Shown here: positions 7,724-16,849 of the stretch, piece after piece
Numbering within the stretch: the stretch's first letter is position 1
How the letters are laid out: each line of letters starts with the position of its first letter
Assembly (NCBI RefSeq): GCF_000711295.1
Contig: NZ_JOMJ01000003.1
Coordinates: 447,001-511,000 of the forward strand
Length of the DNA stretch: 64,000 nucleotides
Direction of reading: 5' to 3'
From: Desulfohalovibrio reitneri
GTDB lineage: Bacteria; Desulfobacterota; Desulfovibrionia; Desulfovibrionales; Desulfovibrionaceae
Program-made: the position numbers and the translations under genes
Notes under the pieces: generated by a model
What the model was told of the DNA's origin: nothing
Databases searched by the model: none
The model's input: the letters and a program-made list of their open reading frames with translations, nothing else

Positions 7724-9259
7724 ATGAGCGAACGCGTCCACATTTTCGACACCACCCTGCGCGACGGCGAACAATCGCCCGGCGCCACCATGAACCACAA
7801 CGAGAAGGTCCGCCTGGCCCGCCAGCTCGAACGGCTGGGCGTGGACGTCATTGAGGCGGGCTTCCCGGCCGCCTCCAAGGGGGACTTCGAGGCGGTGCAG
7901 GCCATCGCCCGCAGCCTGGAGAAGCCCATCGTGGCCGGGCTGTGCCGCAGCCTGCCCGCGGACATCGAGCGCGCCTGGGAGGCCATCAAAGACGCGCGTC
8001 GGCCCCGCATCCACACCTTCCTGGCCACCTCGCCCATCCACATGGAATTCAAGCTGGGCAAGACCCCGGAGCAGGTGCTGGAGATGGCCCGCGCGGCCGT
8101 GCGCACGGCCCGCAACTTCACCGACGACGTGGAGTTCTCGGCCGAGGACGCCTCCCGCTCCGACCGCGAGTTCCTGGCCCGGGTGGCCGAGGCGGTCATC
8201 GAAGAAGGGGCCACGGTGGTCAACATCCCGGACACCGTGGGCTACGCCCAGCCCCAGGAGTTTGGCGACCTCATCCGCTACCTGCGCGAGAACGTGCCCA
8301 ACGCGGACAAGGCCACCTTCTCCGTGCACTGCCACAACGACCTGGGCCTGGCCCTGGCCAACACCCTGGCGGCCATCGACAACGGCGCCCGCCAAGCCGA
8401 GGTGACGCTCTCCGGCATCGGCGAGCGGGCGGGCAACTGCGCCCTGGAGCAGCTGGTCATGTCCCTCAACGTGCGGCGCGACCTGCACGACTTCGAGACC
8501 GGGGTTGACTCCGAGCAGATTCACCCCTCCTGCCGCCTGCTCTCGCTGATCATCGGGCAGGGCATTTCCGCCTACCAGCCCATCATCGGCCGCAACGCTT
8601 TCGCCCACGAGTCCGGCATCCACCAGGACGGCATGCTCAAGCACCGCCAGACCTACGAGATCATGACTCCCGAGAGCATCGGCCGGGCTGGCACGGACAT
8701 CGTGCTGGGCAAGCACTCCGGCCGCAACGCCATCGGCAGCAAGCTCTCCGAGCTGGGCTTCTCCCTGGACGAGGAGCAGAAGCAGCAGGTCTTCGACGCG
8801 GTCAAGACCCTGGCCGACAAGAAGAAGCGCATCTACGACGAGGACATGGAGGCCATCGTCCTGGAGGAGGTCTACCGCCTCAAGGGCAAGTACCGCCTGC
8901 GCGCCCTGAGCGTGCAGACCGGCACCTCCGGCGGCGTGCCGCCCACGGCCGCCGTGGTCATGGACGTGGACGGCGAGGAGCGCAAGCTCTCAGGCTTCGG
9001 CATGGGCCCGGTGGACGCCATCTACAACACCATTTGCGAGATGGTGGGCTATCGGCCCACCCAGGAACAATTCAACATCAGCGCCATCACCGGCGGCACC
9101 GACGCCCAGGGCGAGGTGGTCGTGCGGCTGGCCCACAACGGCCAGTCGGCGGTGGGGCGCGGTTCCGACGGAGACATCATCGTGGCCTGCGCCAAGGCCT
9201 ATCTCAACGCGTTCAACCGCCTGGGCATGAAGGAGGAGAGGAAATGGGCGCAACTGTAG
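7724..9259 (+). CDS. leuA: 2-isopropylmalate synthase
   Basis: Condenses acetyl-CoA with 2-oxoisovalerate in the first committed step of leucine synthesis. The 511-residue protein opens with VHIFDTTLRDGEQSPG (catalytic Arg-Asp region), and has HCHNDLGLALAN (metal-binding His residues, about 205), GIGERAGN and HESGIHQDG. The C-terminal regulatory domain (about 390-511), the site of leucine feedback in the family, is complete. ATG 7724 follows a strong AGGAGGA site; a GTG 21 bases upstream is in frame but overlaps that site. It overlaps leuC by 16 bases, implying coupled translation in leuACDB. Confidence 0.97.
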   Translation: MSERVHIFDTTLRDGEQSPGATMNHNEKVRLARQLERLGVDVIEAGFPAASKGDFEAVQAIARSLEKPIVAGLCRSLPADIERAWEAIKDARRPRIHTFLATSPIHMEFKLGKTPEQVLEMARAAVRTARNFTDDVEFSAEDASRSDREFLARVAEAVIEEGATVVNIPDTVGYAQPQEFGDLIRYLRENVPNADKATFSVHCHNDLGLALANTLAAIDNGARQAEVTLSGIGERAGNCALEQLVMSLNVRRDLHDFETGVDSEQIHPSCRLLSLIIGQGISAYQPIIGRNAFAHESGIHQDGMLKHRQTYEIMTPESIGRAGTDIVLGKHSGRNAIGSKLSELGFSLDEEQKQQVFDAVKTLADKKKRIYDEDMEAIVLEEVYRLKGKYRLRALSVQTGTSGGVPPTAAVVMDVDGEERKLSGFGMGPVDAIYNTICEMVGYRPTQEQFNISAITGGTDAQGEVVVRLAHNGQSAVGRGSDGDIIVACAKAYLNAFNRLGMKEERKWAQL

Positions 9260-10500
9260 CCGAAAAGGTGCTCGAGCGGCACCGCATCGAGGGGGACGTT
9301 GTCCCGGACCGCATCATCCGCTGCCGGGTCTCCCTGGTGCTGGCCAACGACATCACCGCCCCCCTGGCCATCAAGTCCTTCAAGGCCATGGGCGCGGAGG
9401 AAGTGTTCGACCGCGAGCGGGTGGCCCTGGTCATGGACCACTTCACCCCCAACAAGGACATCGACTCCGCCGAGCAGGTGCGCGGCGTGCGCGAGTTCGC
9501 CCGGGAAATGGGCGTGGTCAACTACTTCGAGGGCGGCCAAGCGGGCGTGGAGCACGCCCTGCTGCCGGAGATCGGGCTGGTGGGCCCCGGCGACGTGGTC
9601 ATCGGCGCGGACTCCCACACCTGCACCTACGGCGGCCTGGGGGCTTTCGCCACGGGCATGGGCTCCACGGACATCGCCGCGGCCATGGCCCTGGGCGAGA
9701 CCTGGTTCAAGGTGCCGCCCACCATCCGCGTGGAGATGACCGGCAAGCTGCCCGAGTGGGTGGGGGCCAAGGACCTCATCCTCAAGACCATCGGCGAGAT
9801 CGGCGTGGCCGGGGCCCTGTACAAGGCCCTGGAATTCGGCGGCGAAGTGGCCGACGAGCTGGACATCGAAGGTCGTCTGACCATGGCCAACATGGCCATC
9901 GAGGCGGGCGGCAAGGCCGGGCTCTTCCCGGCGGACGCCAAAGCCCTGGAATACGCCAAGGCGCACGGCCACGCCGCCTCCGAGGAAATCCACCCCGACC
10001 CGGACGCGGTCTACGAGCGGGTGGTGCGCATCGACGCCTCCTCCCTGGCCCCGCAGGTGGCCTGCCCCCACCTGCCGGACAACGTCAAGGATGTGGGCGA
10101 GGTGGACACCCGCATCGACCAGGCAGTCATCGGCTCCTGCACCAACGGCCGCATCACCGACCTGCGCGAGGCTGCCGACGTGCTGCGCGGCCGCAAGGCG
10201 GCGGACGGCGTGCGGCTGGTGGTCATCCCGGCCACCCCGGCCATATGGCGGCAGGCCATGGAGGAAGGGCTGTACGAGATTTTCCTTGACGCCGGGGCGG
10301 TCATCGGCCCGCCCACCTGCGGCCCCTGCCTGGGCGGCCACATGGGTATCCTGGGCGCGGGCGAGAAGGCCGTGGCCACCACCAACCGCAACTTCAAGGG
10401 CCGCATGGGCCACCTGGACTCCGAGGTTTACCTGGCCTCTCCGGCGGTGGCCGCGGCTTCGGCCGTCACCGGGCGCATCACAAACCCGGCGGACCTCTAG
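9244..10500 (+). CDS. leuC: 3-isopropylmalate dehydratase large subunit
   Basis: Forms the Fe-S-containing large subunit that, with LeuD, isomerises 2- to 3-isopropylmalate. The 418-residue length matches the short archaeal/deltaproteobacterial type rather than the 466-residue E. coli type. Visible are DSHTCTYGGLGAFATGMGSTD (in two pieces, about 119-140) with the first cluster Cys, VIGSCTNGRI (second Cys, about 296) and GPPTCGPCLGGHMG (about 356), supplying the three Cys residues that hold the aconitase-type 4Fe-4S cluster. The ATG at 9244 lies inside the end of leuA with GGAGAGG upstream. Confidence 0.97.
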   Translation: MGATVAEKVLERHRIEGDVVPDRIIRCRVSLVLANDITAPLAIKSFKAMGAEEVFDRERVALVMDHFTPNKDIDSAEQVRGVREFAREMGVVNYFEGGQAGVEHALLPEIGLVGPGDVVIGADSHTCTYGGLGAFATGMGSTDIAAAMALGETWFKVPPTIRVEMTGKLPEWVGAKDLILKTIGEIGVAGALYKALEFGGEVADELDIEGRLTMANMAIEAGGKAGLFPADAKALEYAKAHGHAASEEIHPDPDAVYERVVRIDASSLAPQVACPHLPDNVKDVGEVDTRIDQAVIGSCTNGRITDLREAADVLRGRKAADGVRLVVIPATPAIWRQAMEEGLYEIFLDAGAVIGPPTCGPCLGGHMGILGAGEKAVATTNRNFKGRMGHLDSEVYLASPAVAAASAVTGRITNPADL

Positions 10501-10515
10501 CCAAGGAGCGAGGAC

Positions 10516-11010
10516 ATGATATTCAGCGGACGCGCCCACAAGGTCGGGGCGCACATCGACACCGACGCCATCATCCCGGCCCGCTTCCTGGTGAGCACCG
10601 ATCCCCTGGAGCTGGGCAAAAACTGCATGGAAGGGCTGGAGCCCGGCTGGATTCAGCGCATTGACGAGGGCGACATCCTGGTGGCCGGAGAGAACTTCGG
10701 CTGCGGCTCCTCCCGCGAGCACGCCCCTCTGGCCATCCTGGGGGCGGGCATCAAGGTGGTGGTGGCCCACAGCTTCGCCCGCATCTTCTACCGCAACGGC
10801 TTCAACATGGGGCTTACCCTGGTGGAGATCGGCCCGGAGGTGGAAAAAATCGCCGACGGCGACCGCCTTCAGGTTGACGCGGCCAACGGCGCTGTTATTG
10901 ACGAAACCGCCGGCGTGGAAATAGCCGCCAAGCCGGTGCCGCCCTTCATGCGCGACATCCTGGACAAGGGCGGCCTTGTGGAATACGTCAAGGCGCGGCT
11001 GGCGGCCTAA
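10516..11010 (+). CDS. leuD: 3-isopropylmalate dehydratase small subunit
   Basis: The swivelling small subunit of isopropylmalate isomerase. The 164-residue protein shows [11 protein letters not shown] near the start, then [14 protein letters not shown] (about 56-69), the substrate-recognition loop of the family, and the SFARIFYRN strand. Length fits the small-type LeuD that pairs with the short LeuC upstream. It begins 15 bases after leuC with AGGAGCGAGG upstream and is followed 24 bases later by leuB. Confidence 0.96.
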   Translation: MIFSGRAHKVGAHIDTDAIIPARFLVSTDPLELGKNCMEGLEPGWIQRIDEGDILVAGENFGCGSSREHAPLAILGAGIKVVVAHSFARIFYRNGFNMGLTLVEIGPEVEKIADGDRLQVDAANGAVIDETAGVEIAAKPVPPFMRDILDKGGLVEYVKARLAA

Positions 11011-11034
11011 GCGAGCCAAGGGAGAGACGAGCAC

Positions 11035-12117
11035 ATGGCCAATACCATCACCATCCTGCCGGGCGACGGCATCGGCCCGGAGATCACCGCCCAGGCGGAA
11101 CTGATCCTGTCCCGGGTGGACGAACTCTACGGCCTGGACCTGCGCCTGCAACGCGCCCGGCTGGGCGGCGAGGCCATAGACGCCGACGGCACCCCGCTCC
11201 CACAGGCCACGGTGGAGGCCTGCCAGGACTCGGACGCCGTGCTGCTGGGCGCGGTGGGCGGTCCCAAGTGGGACAACATCGACAAGGCCAAGCGTCCCGA
11301 GCGGGGGCTTCTGGGCATCCGCAAGGAACTGAAGCTCTTCGCCAACCTCCGCCCCGCGCAGCTCTTCCCGGAGTTGCAGCACGCCTGCCTTCTGCGCCCG
11401 GACATCGTGGGCCAGGGGCTGGACATCATGGTGGTGCGCGAGCTGACCGGCGGCATCTACTTTGGCAAGCCCAAGGGCGAGGAGATCCGCAACGGCGAGC
11501 GCGTGGCCTACAACACCATGATCTACACCGAGTCGGAGGTCCGCCGCATCGCCCGCGTGGCCTTCGAGACGGCCATGAAGCGAGGCAAGCGCCTGTGCAG
11601 CGTGGACAAGGCCAACGTGCTGGAGGTCTCCCAGTTGTGGCGCGACGTGGTCACCGAGACCGCCAAGGAATACCCCGAGGTGGAGTTGAGCCACATGTAC
11701 GTGGACAACGCCGCCATGCAGTTGGTGCGCGACCCCTCCCAGTTCGACGTGGTGGTCACTTCCAACCTCTTCGGCGACATCCTCTCCGACGAGGCCGCGG
11801 TCATCACCGGCTCCATCGGCATGCTGCCCTCGGCCTCCCTGGGCCGCCACAACCCCGGGCTGTACGAGCCCATCCACGGCTCCGCCCCGGACATCGCGGG
11901 CGAGGACAAGGCCAACCCCCTGGCCGCCATCCTCTCCGTGGCCATGCTGCTGCGCTACTCCCTGGAGCGGGCCGACGCGGCCAAGACCGTGGAGCGTGCG
12001 GTGCAGGCCGTGTTGCGCGAGGGGTACCGCACCCTGGACATCATGGAAGAAGGCGCCACACAGGTGGGCTGCGCCGAGATGGGCCGCCTGGCCCTGGAGC
12101 GGCTAGGCAAGGAATAA
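11035..12117 (+). CDS. leuB: 3-isopropylmalate dehydrogenase
   Basis: Oxidises and decarboxylates 3-isopropylmalate with NAD+ to give the leucine keto acid. The 360-residue protein opens [13 protein letters not shown] and carries GAVGGPKWD, the substrate Arg residues in [16 protein letters not shown], and the metal/NAD region [27 protein letters not shown] in pieces (about 243-270), followed by [12 protein letters not shown]. It is the last gene of leuACDB. A GC-rich hairpin without a T-run follows the stop at 12119. Confidence 0.97.
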   Translation: MANTITILPGDGIGPEITAQAELILSRVDELYGLDLRLQRARLGGEAIDADGTPLPQATVEACQDSDAVLLGAVGGPKWDNIDKAKRPERGLLGIRKELKLFANLRPAQLFPELQHACLLRPDIVGQGLDIMVVRELTGGIYFGKPKGEEIRNGERVAYNTMIYTESEVRRIARVAFETAMKRGKRLCSVDKANVLEVSQLWRDVVTETAKEYPEVELSHMYVDNAAMQLVRDPSQFDVVVTSNLFGDILSDEAAVITGSIGMLPSASLGRHNPGLYEPIHGSAPDIAGEDKANPLAAILSVAMLLRYSLERADAAKTVERAVQAVLREGYRTLDIMEEGATQVGCAEMGRLALERLGKE

Positions 12118-12118
12118 C

Positions 12119-12136
12119 CGCCCGCCGAGGCGGGCG
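12119..12136 (+). repeat. GC hairpin after leuB
   Basis: CGCCCGC (12119-12125), loop CGAG, exact complement GCGGGCG (12130-12136). It starts two bases past the leuB stop. No T-run follows, so it may protect the mRNA 3' end or be a Rho-assisted pause rather than an intrinsic terminator. Confidence 0.5.
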
Positions 12137-12201
12137 CACTCCCGGCGGGGCGGTGCGGCCGCTCCGTGACCGGGACAAGGCTTCACCCGCGAGGACTGAA
12201 C

Positions 12202-14184
12202 ATGGGCGGCGTTAGCGTCCGCGAGCTGCATAAATCATTCGGGGGCCGCGATATCTTCGCGGCCCTTTCCTTCGATGTGCCCGAGGGCGCGCGGCTGGCC
12301 GTGGTCGGCCCCAACGGCTCGGGCAAGTCCACCCTGCTGCGCATTCTGGCCGGGGAGGCCGAGGCCGACAGGGGCGAGGTGCGCACCGGCCGCGAGGGCG
12401 TTGGCTACGCCGCCCAGGAGATGGGAAAGGCCGACCTGGACACCCCGCTGCTGAACTGGGTGCTGTCGGTGTTCCCTTCCTGGTCAGACTTCTGGAGCCG
12501 CTGGGAGCGGGCCGTGGCGGACGGCGACGAGGCCGCCCTGAAACGGCTGGGCGCGGAGCAGGCGGAGCTTGAGGCCAGCTCCGGCTACAACCCGGAGCAC
12601 AAGGCCGAGAGCGTGCTCATGGGGCTGGGCTTCGAGGAGGCAGACTTCCAGCGCGGGCTGGGGGAGTTCAGCGGCGGCTGGCGTGAGCGGGCCAAGCTGG
12701 CCCGGGTCATCCTGCAGGGCGACCGGGTGCTGCTCTTGGACGAGCCCACCAACCACCTGGACCTGGAAGCCGTGGAGTGGCTGGAGGAATACCTCAAGAG
12801 CTTCGACGGCGCGCTGGTCTTCGTGGCCCACGACCGCGTCTTTCTGGACAACGTGGCCACACACGTCCTGGCCCTGGAGACCGGCGGGCCGGTGCTACGC
12901 AAAGGCAACTTCTCCCACTACCTGGACTGGGCGGCCGAACGCGACATGGTGCGCGAGCGGCAGGCGGCGAAGATCGAGGCGGCCATCGACCGCCACATGA
13001 CCTACATCTCCCGCTTCCGGGTCAAGGCGCGCAAGGCGGCCCAGGCGCAGTCCAAGCTGAAGAAGGTGGAGAAGATGCAGGAGGAGCTGGAGGATTTGTC
13101 CGCTCCAGCCTCCCGCCGCACCCTGTCCTTCAGCCTGCCCGAGCCCGAGCGGCCGGAGAAGGTGGTGGCCCGGGCCGAGGGAGTCAGCCTGGACTTCGGC
13201 CAGGGGCCGCTGTGGCGCGGCCCCCTGACCTTCCAGATCTACCGGGGGCAGCGGGTGGCCCTGGCCGCGCCCAACGGCGCGGGCAAGTCCAGCCTGCTCA
13301 AGGTGCTTACCGGCGACCAGAAGCCAACCTCCGGCGTGGCCGAGCTGGGACGCAAGACCAAACTGGGCTTTTTCTCCCAGCACCAGGCCGAGGCCCTGAA
13401 CCAGACCCGCACCGTGGTCGGCGAGATGCGGAGCATGGCCGGGCCCAAGGCCACCGAGGAGGAGCTTCGTTCGGTGCTGGGGCTGTTCCTGCTGGGCGAG
13501 GAGTACTTCGACCGCCCCGTGTCCCGGCTGTCCGGCGGCGAGAAAAGCCGTCTGGCCCTGGCCGGGCTGTTCATGGGGCGCTGCAACTTCCTGGTCTTGG
13601 ACGAGCCCACCAACCACCTGGACCTGGAAAGCCGCGAAGCCCTGGTGGAGGCCCTGCGCGCCTTCCCCGGCACCATGCTGCTGGTGGCGCACGACCGCTA
13701 CCTGCTGCGCGAGGTGGCCGAGGAGGTCTGGGCCCTGTCCACGGACGGGCTGGCCGTGCATCTCGGCGGCTTCGAGGAATACGAGCGCTGCCGCAAGGCG
13801 GAGAAGGAGGCCCCGGCCTGCCCCGCCCCCAAGGCGGAGGTCGAGGAAAAGCCCCGCGCCAAGCCGGGCAAGCAGGGCAAGGAGGAGCGCCGCCGCCGGG
13901 CCGAGGCCAGGGCGGAGGTGTCCAAAGAGCTTACCCCGCGCAAGGACCGCTTTCAGAAGCTGGAGGCCGAGCTGGAGGAAGTGGCCAACCGCCAGTCCGA
14001 GCTGGAGGCCATCATGGCCGAGCCCTCGTCCTGCGCGGACCAGGAGGCCTTTTTGCGCATGAGCAAGGAATATGAAAACCTCCAGGAGCGCGAGGAGCGC
14101 ATCTTCGAGGAAATGGCCGGGCTGGAAACCGAGATAGCCGGGCTTGAGGAACGCAAACGGCAATTGCTGGAGGGCGAGGCGTGA
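12202..14184 (+). CDS. ABC-F family ATPase (Uup/EttA-like)
   Basis: A soluble 660-residue protein with two ABC ATPase domains and no membrane segments, the layout of ABC-F translation factors that act at the ribosomal E site. Domain 1 has Walker A GPNGSGKS (about 36), signature FSGGW and LLLDEPTNHLDLE; domain 2 has APNGAGKS (about 356), LSGGEKS and LVLDEPTNHLDLE. A basic linker (about 245-310) joins them. The C-terminal tail (about 560-660) is charged and likely a coiled coil as in Uup, so Uup-like is the best guess. ATG 12202 follows GAGG; an upstream in-frame GTG at 12166 has no support. It overlaps the next gene by 4 bases (GTGA). Confidence 0.9.
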   Translation: MGGVSVRELHKSFGGRDIFAALSFDVPEGARLAVVGPNGSGKSTLLRILAGEAEADRGEVRTGREGVGYAAQEMGKADLDTPLLNWVLSVFPSWSDFWSRWERAVADGDEAALKRLGAEQAELEASSGYNPEHKAESVLMGLGFEEADFQRGLGEFSGGWRERAKLARVILQGDRVLLLDEPTNHLDLEAVEWLEEYLKSFDGALVFVAHDRVFLDNVATHVLALETGGPVLRKGNFSHYLDWAAERDMVRERQAAKIEAAIDRHMTYISRFRVKARKAAQAQSKLKKVEKMQEELEDLSAPASRRTLSFSLPEPERPEKVVARAEGVSLDFGQGPLWRGPLTFQIYRGQRVALAAPNGAGKSSLLKVLTGDQKPTSGVAELGRKTKLGFFSQHQAEALNQTRTVVGEMRSMAGPKATEEELRSVLGLFLLGEEYFDRPVSRLSGGEKSRLALAGLFMGRCNFLVLDEPTNHLDLESREALVEALRAFPGTMLLVAHDRYLLREVAEEVWALSTDGLAVHLGGFEEYERCRKAEKEAPACPAPKAEVEEKPRAKPGKQGKEERRRRAEARAEVSKELTPRKDRFQKLEAELEEVANRQSELEAIMAEPSSCADQEAFLRMSKEYENLQEREERIFEEMAGLETEIAGLEERKRQLLEGEA

Positions 14185-14504
14185 GGAACATCACCGAGTT
14201 CCGCATATACGGTACTGTCTTTGGTTTGACCGAGGAGGACTTCGCCAAATTGAAGACCGAGTTGCCATTTGAGAACCTGTCCTTTAGTAATTCCGTTCTG
14301 GACATCGACCATGAAGGCCCGTGGGTCGATGTGGAAGAGGCCCTGGACAGACTGACGTCCCGCCTTGGCCCCGACGGACGGGGCGGCCTGGACGTCATCG
14401 ACAACCACCAGTGGCAGATCACCCGCTACGCGCTCCGGCCCGGGGGCTACGACTCCCGGACCTTCGATCTGGACAACGTCATGGAGCACGTGCGGCCCAA
14501 CTGA
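14181..14504 (+). CDS. Small protein of unknown function
   Basis: A 107-residue acidic protein, not recognised. It starts with GTG overlapping the ABC-F stop (GTGA) and ends 16 bases before the NUDIX start, so it is translationally coupled on both sides. There is no signal peptide, membrane helix or metal motif. Composition suggests a compact alpha/beta fold with an aromatic strand FRIYGTVFGL and a C-terminal acidic end. Its first 100 bases are visibly less GC-rich than neighbours. Confidence 0.7.
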   Translation: MRNITEFRIYGTVFGLTEEDFAKLKTELPFENLSFSNSVLDIDHEGPWVDVEEALDRLTSRLGPDGRGGLDVIDNHQWQITRYALRPGGYDSRTFDLDNVMEHVRPN

Positions 14505-14520
14505 GGCCGGGAGATCTGTT

Positions 14521-14958
14521 TTGCCGCAGGACCGTGGCTGGCTCGACGTGGTTGCCGCCGTCATCTGGCGGGAGGGCCGCTTCCTGGCAGTGCGCAGGCC
14601 CCCCGGGGCGCGCATGGCCGGCTACTGGGAATTCCCGGGCGGGAAAGTGGAACCGGGCGAGGCGCCGCGTGCGGCCCTGGCCCGCGAGTTGGACGAGGAG
14701 CTTGGCTTGGCCTGCGGACGCTGCCGCTTCTGGCGGGAGGTCCGCCATGATTACGGCGGGTTGAAGGTCCGCCTGCTGTTCTACCACGCCTGCGAGCCGT
14801 CCGGGGACCCCGTCGCCAGGGAAGGGCAGGAAATGGCCTGGATCATGCCGGGCGAGGCCTGCACCCTGGATTTCCTTCCGGCCGACGAACCCGTCCTGGC
14901 CGATCTCATGCAGCCACGGGCCCAAGGAGACGACCCATGCGTATCACAGAGCAGATGA
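14521..14958 (+). CDS. NUDIX hydrolase (MutT-like)
   Basis: A 145-residue NUDIX pyrophosphohydrolase. The NUDIX box is complete, running from GGKVEPGE through RELDEELGL (about 41-63), with the metal-binding REXXEE glutamates. The N-terminal strand VVAAVIWREGRFLAVRRP resembles MutT/8-oxo-dGTPase proteins, so nucleotide-pool cleaning is likely though the substrate is not proven. The most probable start is TTG 14521 with GGGAG 8 bases upstream; the frame is open further back but reads through the previous gene. It overlaps metF by 22 bases. Confidence 0.85.
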   Translation: MPQDRGWLDVVAAVIWREGRFLAVRRPPGARMAGYWEFPGGKVEPGEAPRAALARELDEELGLACGRCRFWREVRHDYGGLKVRLLFYHACEPSGDPVAREGQEMAWIMPGEACTLDFLPADEPVLADLMQPRAQGDDPCVSQSR

Positions 14959-15812
14959 ACCAGCGGAAGCCCTTCGTGTCCCTGGAGTTCTTCCCCCCCA
15001 AGGAGCGCGAGGCCTGGCCTGATTTCTTCAAGGAGGCGGACAAGCTCAAGGCGGCCAAGCCGCTGTTCGCTTCCGTGACCTACGGCGCGGGCGGCTCCAC
15101 CCAGGACAACACCCTGGAGATCGCCTCCCGGCTCAAGGCGCAGACCGGCTTCGAGCCCCTGGTGCACCTGACCACGGTGGGCGCTTCCGAAAAGAAGATC
15201 GGCGACTTTCTGAACCAGCTCCGCGACAACGACCTGGATAACGTGCTGGCCCTGCGCGGCGACCCGCCTCGGGGCATGACCGACTTCAAGCCGGACAACG
15301 AGCGGTTCCAGCACGCCACCGACCTCATCGACTTCGTACGCCAGCGCCACCCCGACATGGGCCTGGGCGCGGCCACCTATCCCGAGGCGCACCCCCAGTC
15401 CCCGTCCTTCGCCAAGGACCTGTACTGGAGCAAGGTCAAGGCCGAGCGCGGTGCCGGGTTCTTCATCACCCAACTCTTTTTCGACCCCAGGCTGTACTTC
15501 GACCATGTGGAGCGGCTCAAGGGGATGGGCGTGGACGTGCCGGTGGTGCCCGGCGTGCTGCCCATCATGAGCCTGCAGTCCATCCGCTTCATCCTGACCA
15601 TGTGCGGTGCCTCCATCCCCGGTAAGTTCTACCTGGAGCTGGAGGAGGCCCATGAGAAGGGCGGCAACGCTGCGGTGCGCGAGCTGGGCATCCGCTTCGC
15701 CACGGAGCAGTCCCGGCGGCTCATCGAGGGCGGCGCGCCCGGAGTGCATTTGTATACGCTGAACAAGGCGGACGCCTGCCTTGAAATAGTCGACAACCTG
15801 AACCTGGCCTAG
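14937..15812 (+). CDS. metF: 5,10-methylenetetrahydrofolate reductase
   Basis: FAD enzyme reducing methylene-THF to methyl-THF for methionine synthesis and C1 metabolism. The 291-residue protein carries VSLEFFPPKE (catalytic Glu, about 15-24), VTYGAGGS, LALRGDPPRG (about 103-112), FITQLFFD and PGVLPIMS, all MetF landmarks. It starts inside the NUDIX gene and ends 8 bases before asd. Confidence 0.95.
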   Translation: MRITEQMNQRKPFVSLEFFPPKEREAWPDFFKEADKLKAAKPLFASVTYGAGGSTQDNTLEIASRLKAQTGFEPLVHLTTVGASEKKIGDFLNQLRDNDLDNVLALRGDPPRGMTDFKPDNERFQHATDLIDFVRQRHPDMGLGAATYPEAHPQSPSFAKDLYWSKVKAERGAGFFITQLFFDPRLYFDHVERLKGMGVDVPVVPGVLPIMSLQSIRFILTMCGASIPGKFYLELEEAHEKGGNAAVRELGIRFATEQSRRLIEGGAPGVHLYTLNKADACLEIVDNLNLA

Positions 15813-15820
15813 GAGGCCGT

Positions 15821-16849
15821 ATGTCCGACGTGCGATTCCGCGTGGCCGTGGTCGGCGCCACCGGCGCGGTGGGCCGCGAAATGCTCAAGACCCTGGAAGC
15901 GAGGGACTTCCCCGCCTCGGAGGTGGTTCCCATGGCCTCCGCCCGCTCCGCGGGCATGAAGCTGCCCTACAAGGGCGGCGAAATCCAGGTGCAAGAACTG
16001 ACCGAGGATTCCTTCGAGGGCTTCGATCTGGCGCTCTTCTCCGCCGGTGGCTCCACTTCCGAGAAGTTCGCCCCCATCGCCGCCCGCGCGGGCTGCGTTG
16101 TGGTGGACAACTCCTCCGCCTGGCGCATGGACGACGACACCCCGCTGGTGGTGCCCGAGGTCAACCCCCACGACCTCGACTGGCACAAGGGGATCATCGC
16201 CAACCCCAACTGCTCCACCATCCAGATGGTGGTGGCGCTCAAGCCCCTGCATGACGAAGCCACCATCAAGCGCGTGGTTGTCTCCACCTACCAGGCGGTG
16301 TCCGGCTCGGGCCAAAAGGCCATGGTGGAGCTGGAGAACCAGGTGAGGCGGCTCATGAGCGGCCAGGAGGCGGAGTCCGAGGTCTATCCCCACCAGATCG
16401 CCTTCAACTGCCTGCCCCACATCGATTCCTTCCTTGAGAACGAGTACACCAAGGAAGAGATGAAGATGGTCAACGAGACCGTGAAGATTATGGGCGACGA
16501 GTCGGTGAAGGTAACGGCCACCACGGTGCGCGTGCCGGTTTTCTTCGGCCATTCCGAGTCGGTCAACATCGAGACCGCCAAGAAGCTGACCTCCGCACAG
16601 GCGCGTGGCATTCTGGCCCAGGCCCCCGGCGTGACCGTCTTCGACAACCCTTCTGAGAACGTCTACCCCATGCCGGTGGAGTGCGCCGGGCAGGACGACG
16701 TGTTCGTGGGCCGCATCCGCGTGGACGATACCATCGAGAACGGCCTGAACATGTGGATCGTCTCGGACAACATCCGCAAGGGCGCGGCCCTGAACACGGT
16801 GCAGATCGCCGAGACCCTCATCGAACGCAACTTGGTGCGGGTGCTCTAA
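15821..16849 (+). CDS. asd: Aspartate-semialdehyde dehydrogenase
   Basis: NADPH-dependent reduction of aspartyl phosphate to the semialdehyde, the branch point to lysine, diaminopimelate, threonine and methionine. The 342-residue protein has VAVVGATGAVGREM (nucleotide-binding loop), the active-site Cys in NPNCSTIQM (about 132), VSTYQAVSGSGQ and the substrate-binding RVPVFFGHSE. An AGGAGG site precedes the ATG. Its stop overlaps the aminotransferase start (TAATG). Confidence 0.96.
   Translation: MSDVRFRVAVVGATGAVGREMLKTLEARDFPASEVVPMASARSAGMKLPYKGGEIQVQELTEDSFEGFDLALFSAGGSTSEKFAPIAARAGCVVVDNSSAWRMDDDTPLVVPEVNPHDLDWHKGIIANPNCSTIQMVVALKPLHDEATIKRVVVSTYQAVSGSGQKAMVELENQVRRLMSGQEAESEVYPHQIAFNCLPHIDSFLENEYTKEEMKMVNETVKIMGDESVKVTATTVRVPVFFGHSESVNIETAKKLTSAQARGILAQAPGVTVFDNPSENVYPMPVECAGQDDVFVGRIRVDDTIENGLNMWIVSDNIRKGAALNTVQIAETLIERNLVRVL

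Noticed and set aside
9199-11877. A very long antisense frame opposite leuC/leuD/leuB (minus strand, about 890 codons)
   Set aside because: It is the complement of highly conserved genes; the protein is rich in His/Gly/Val/Ala with no family match, a GC-rich shadow.
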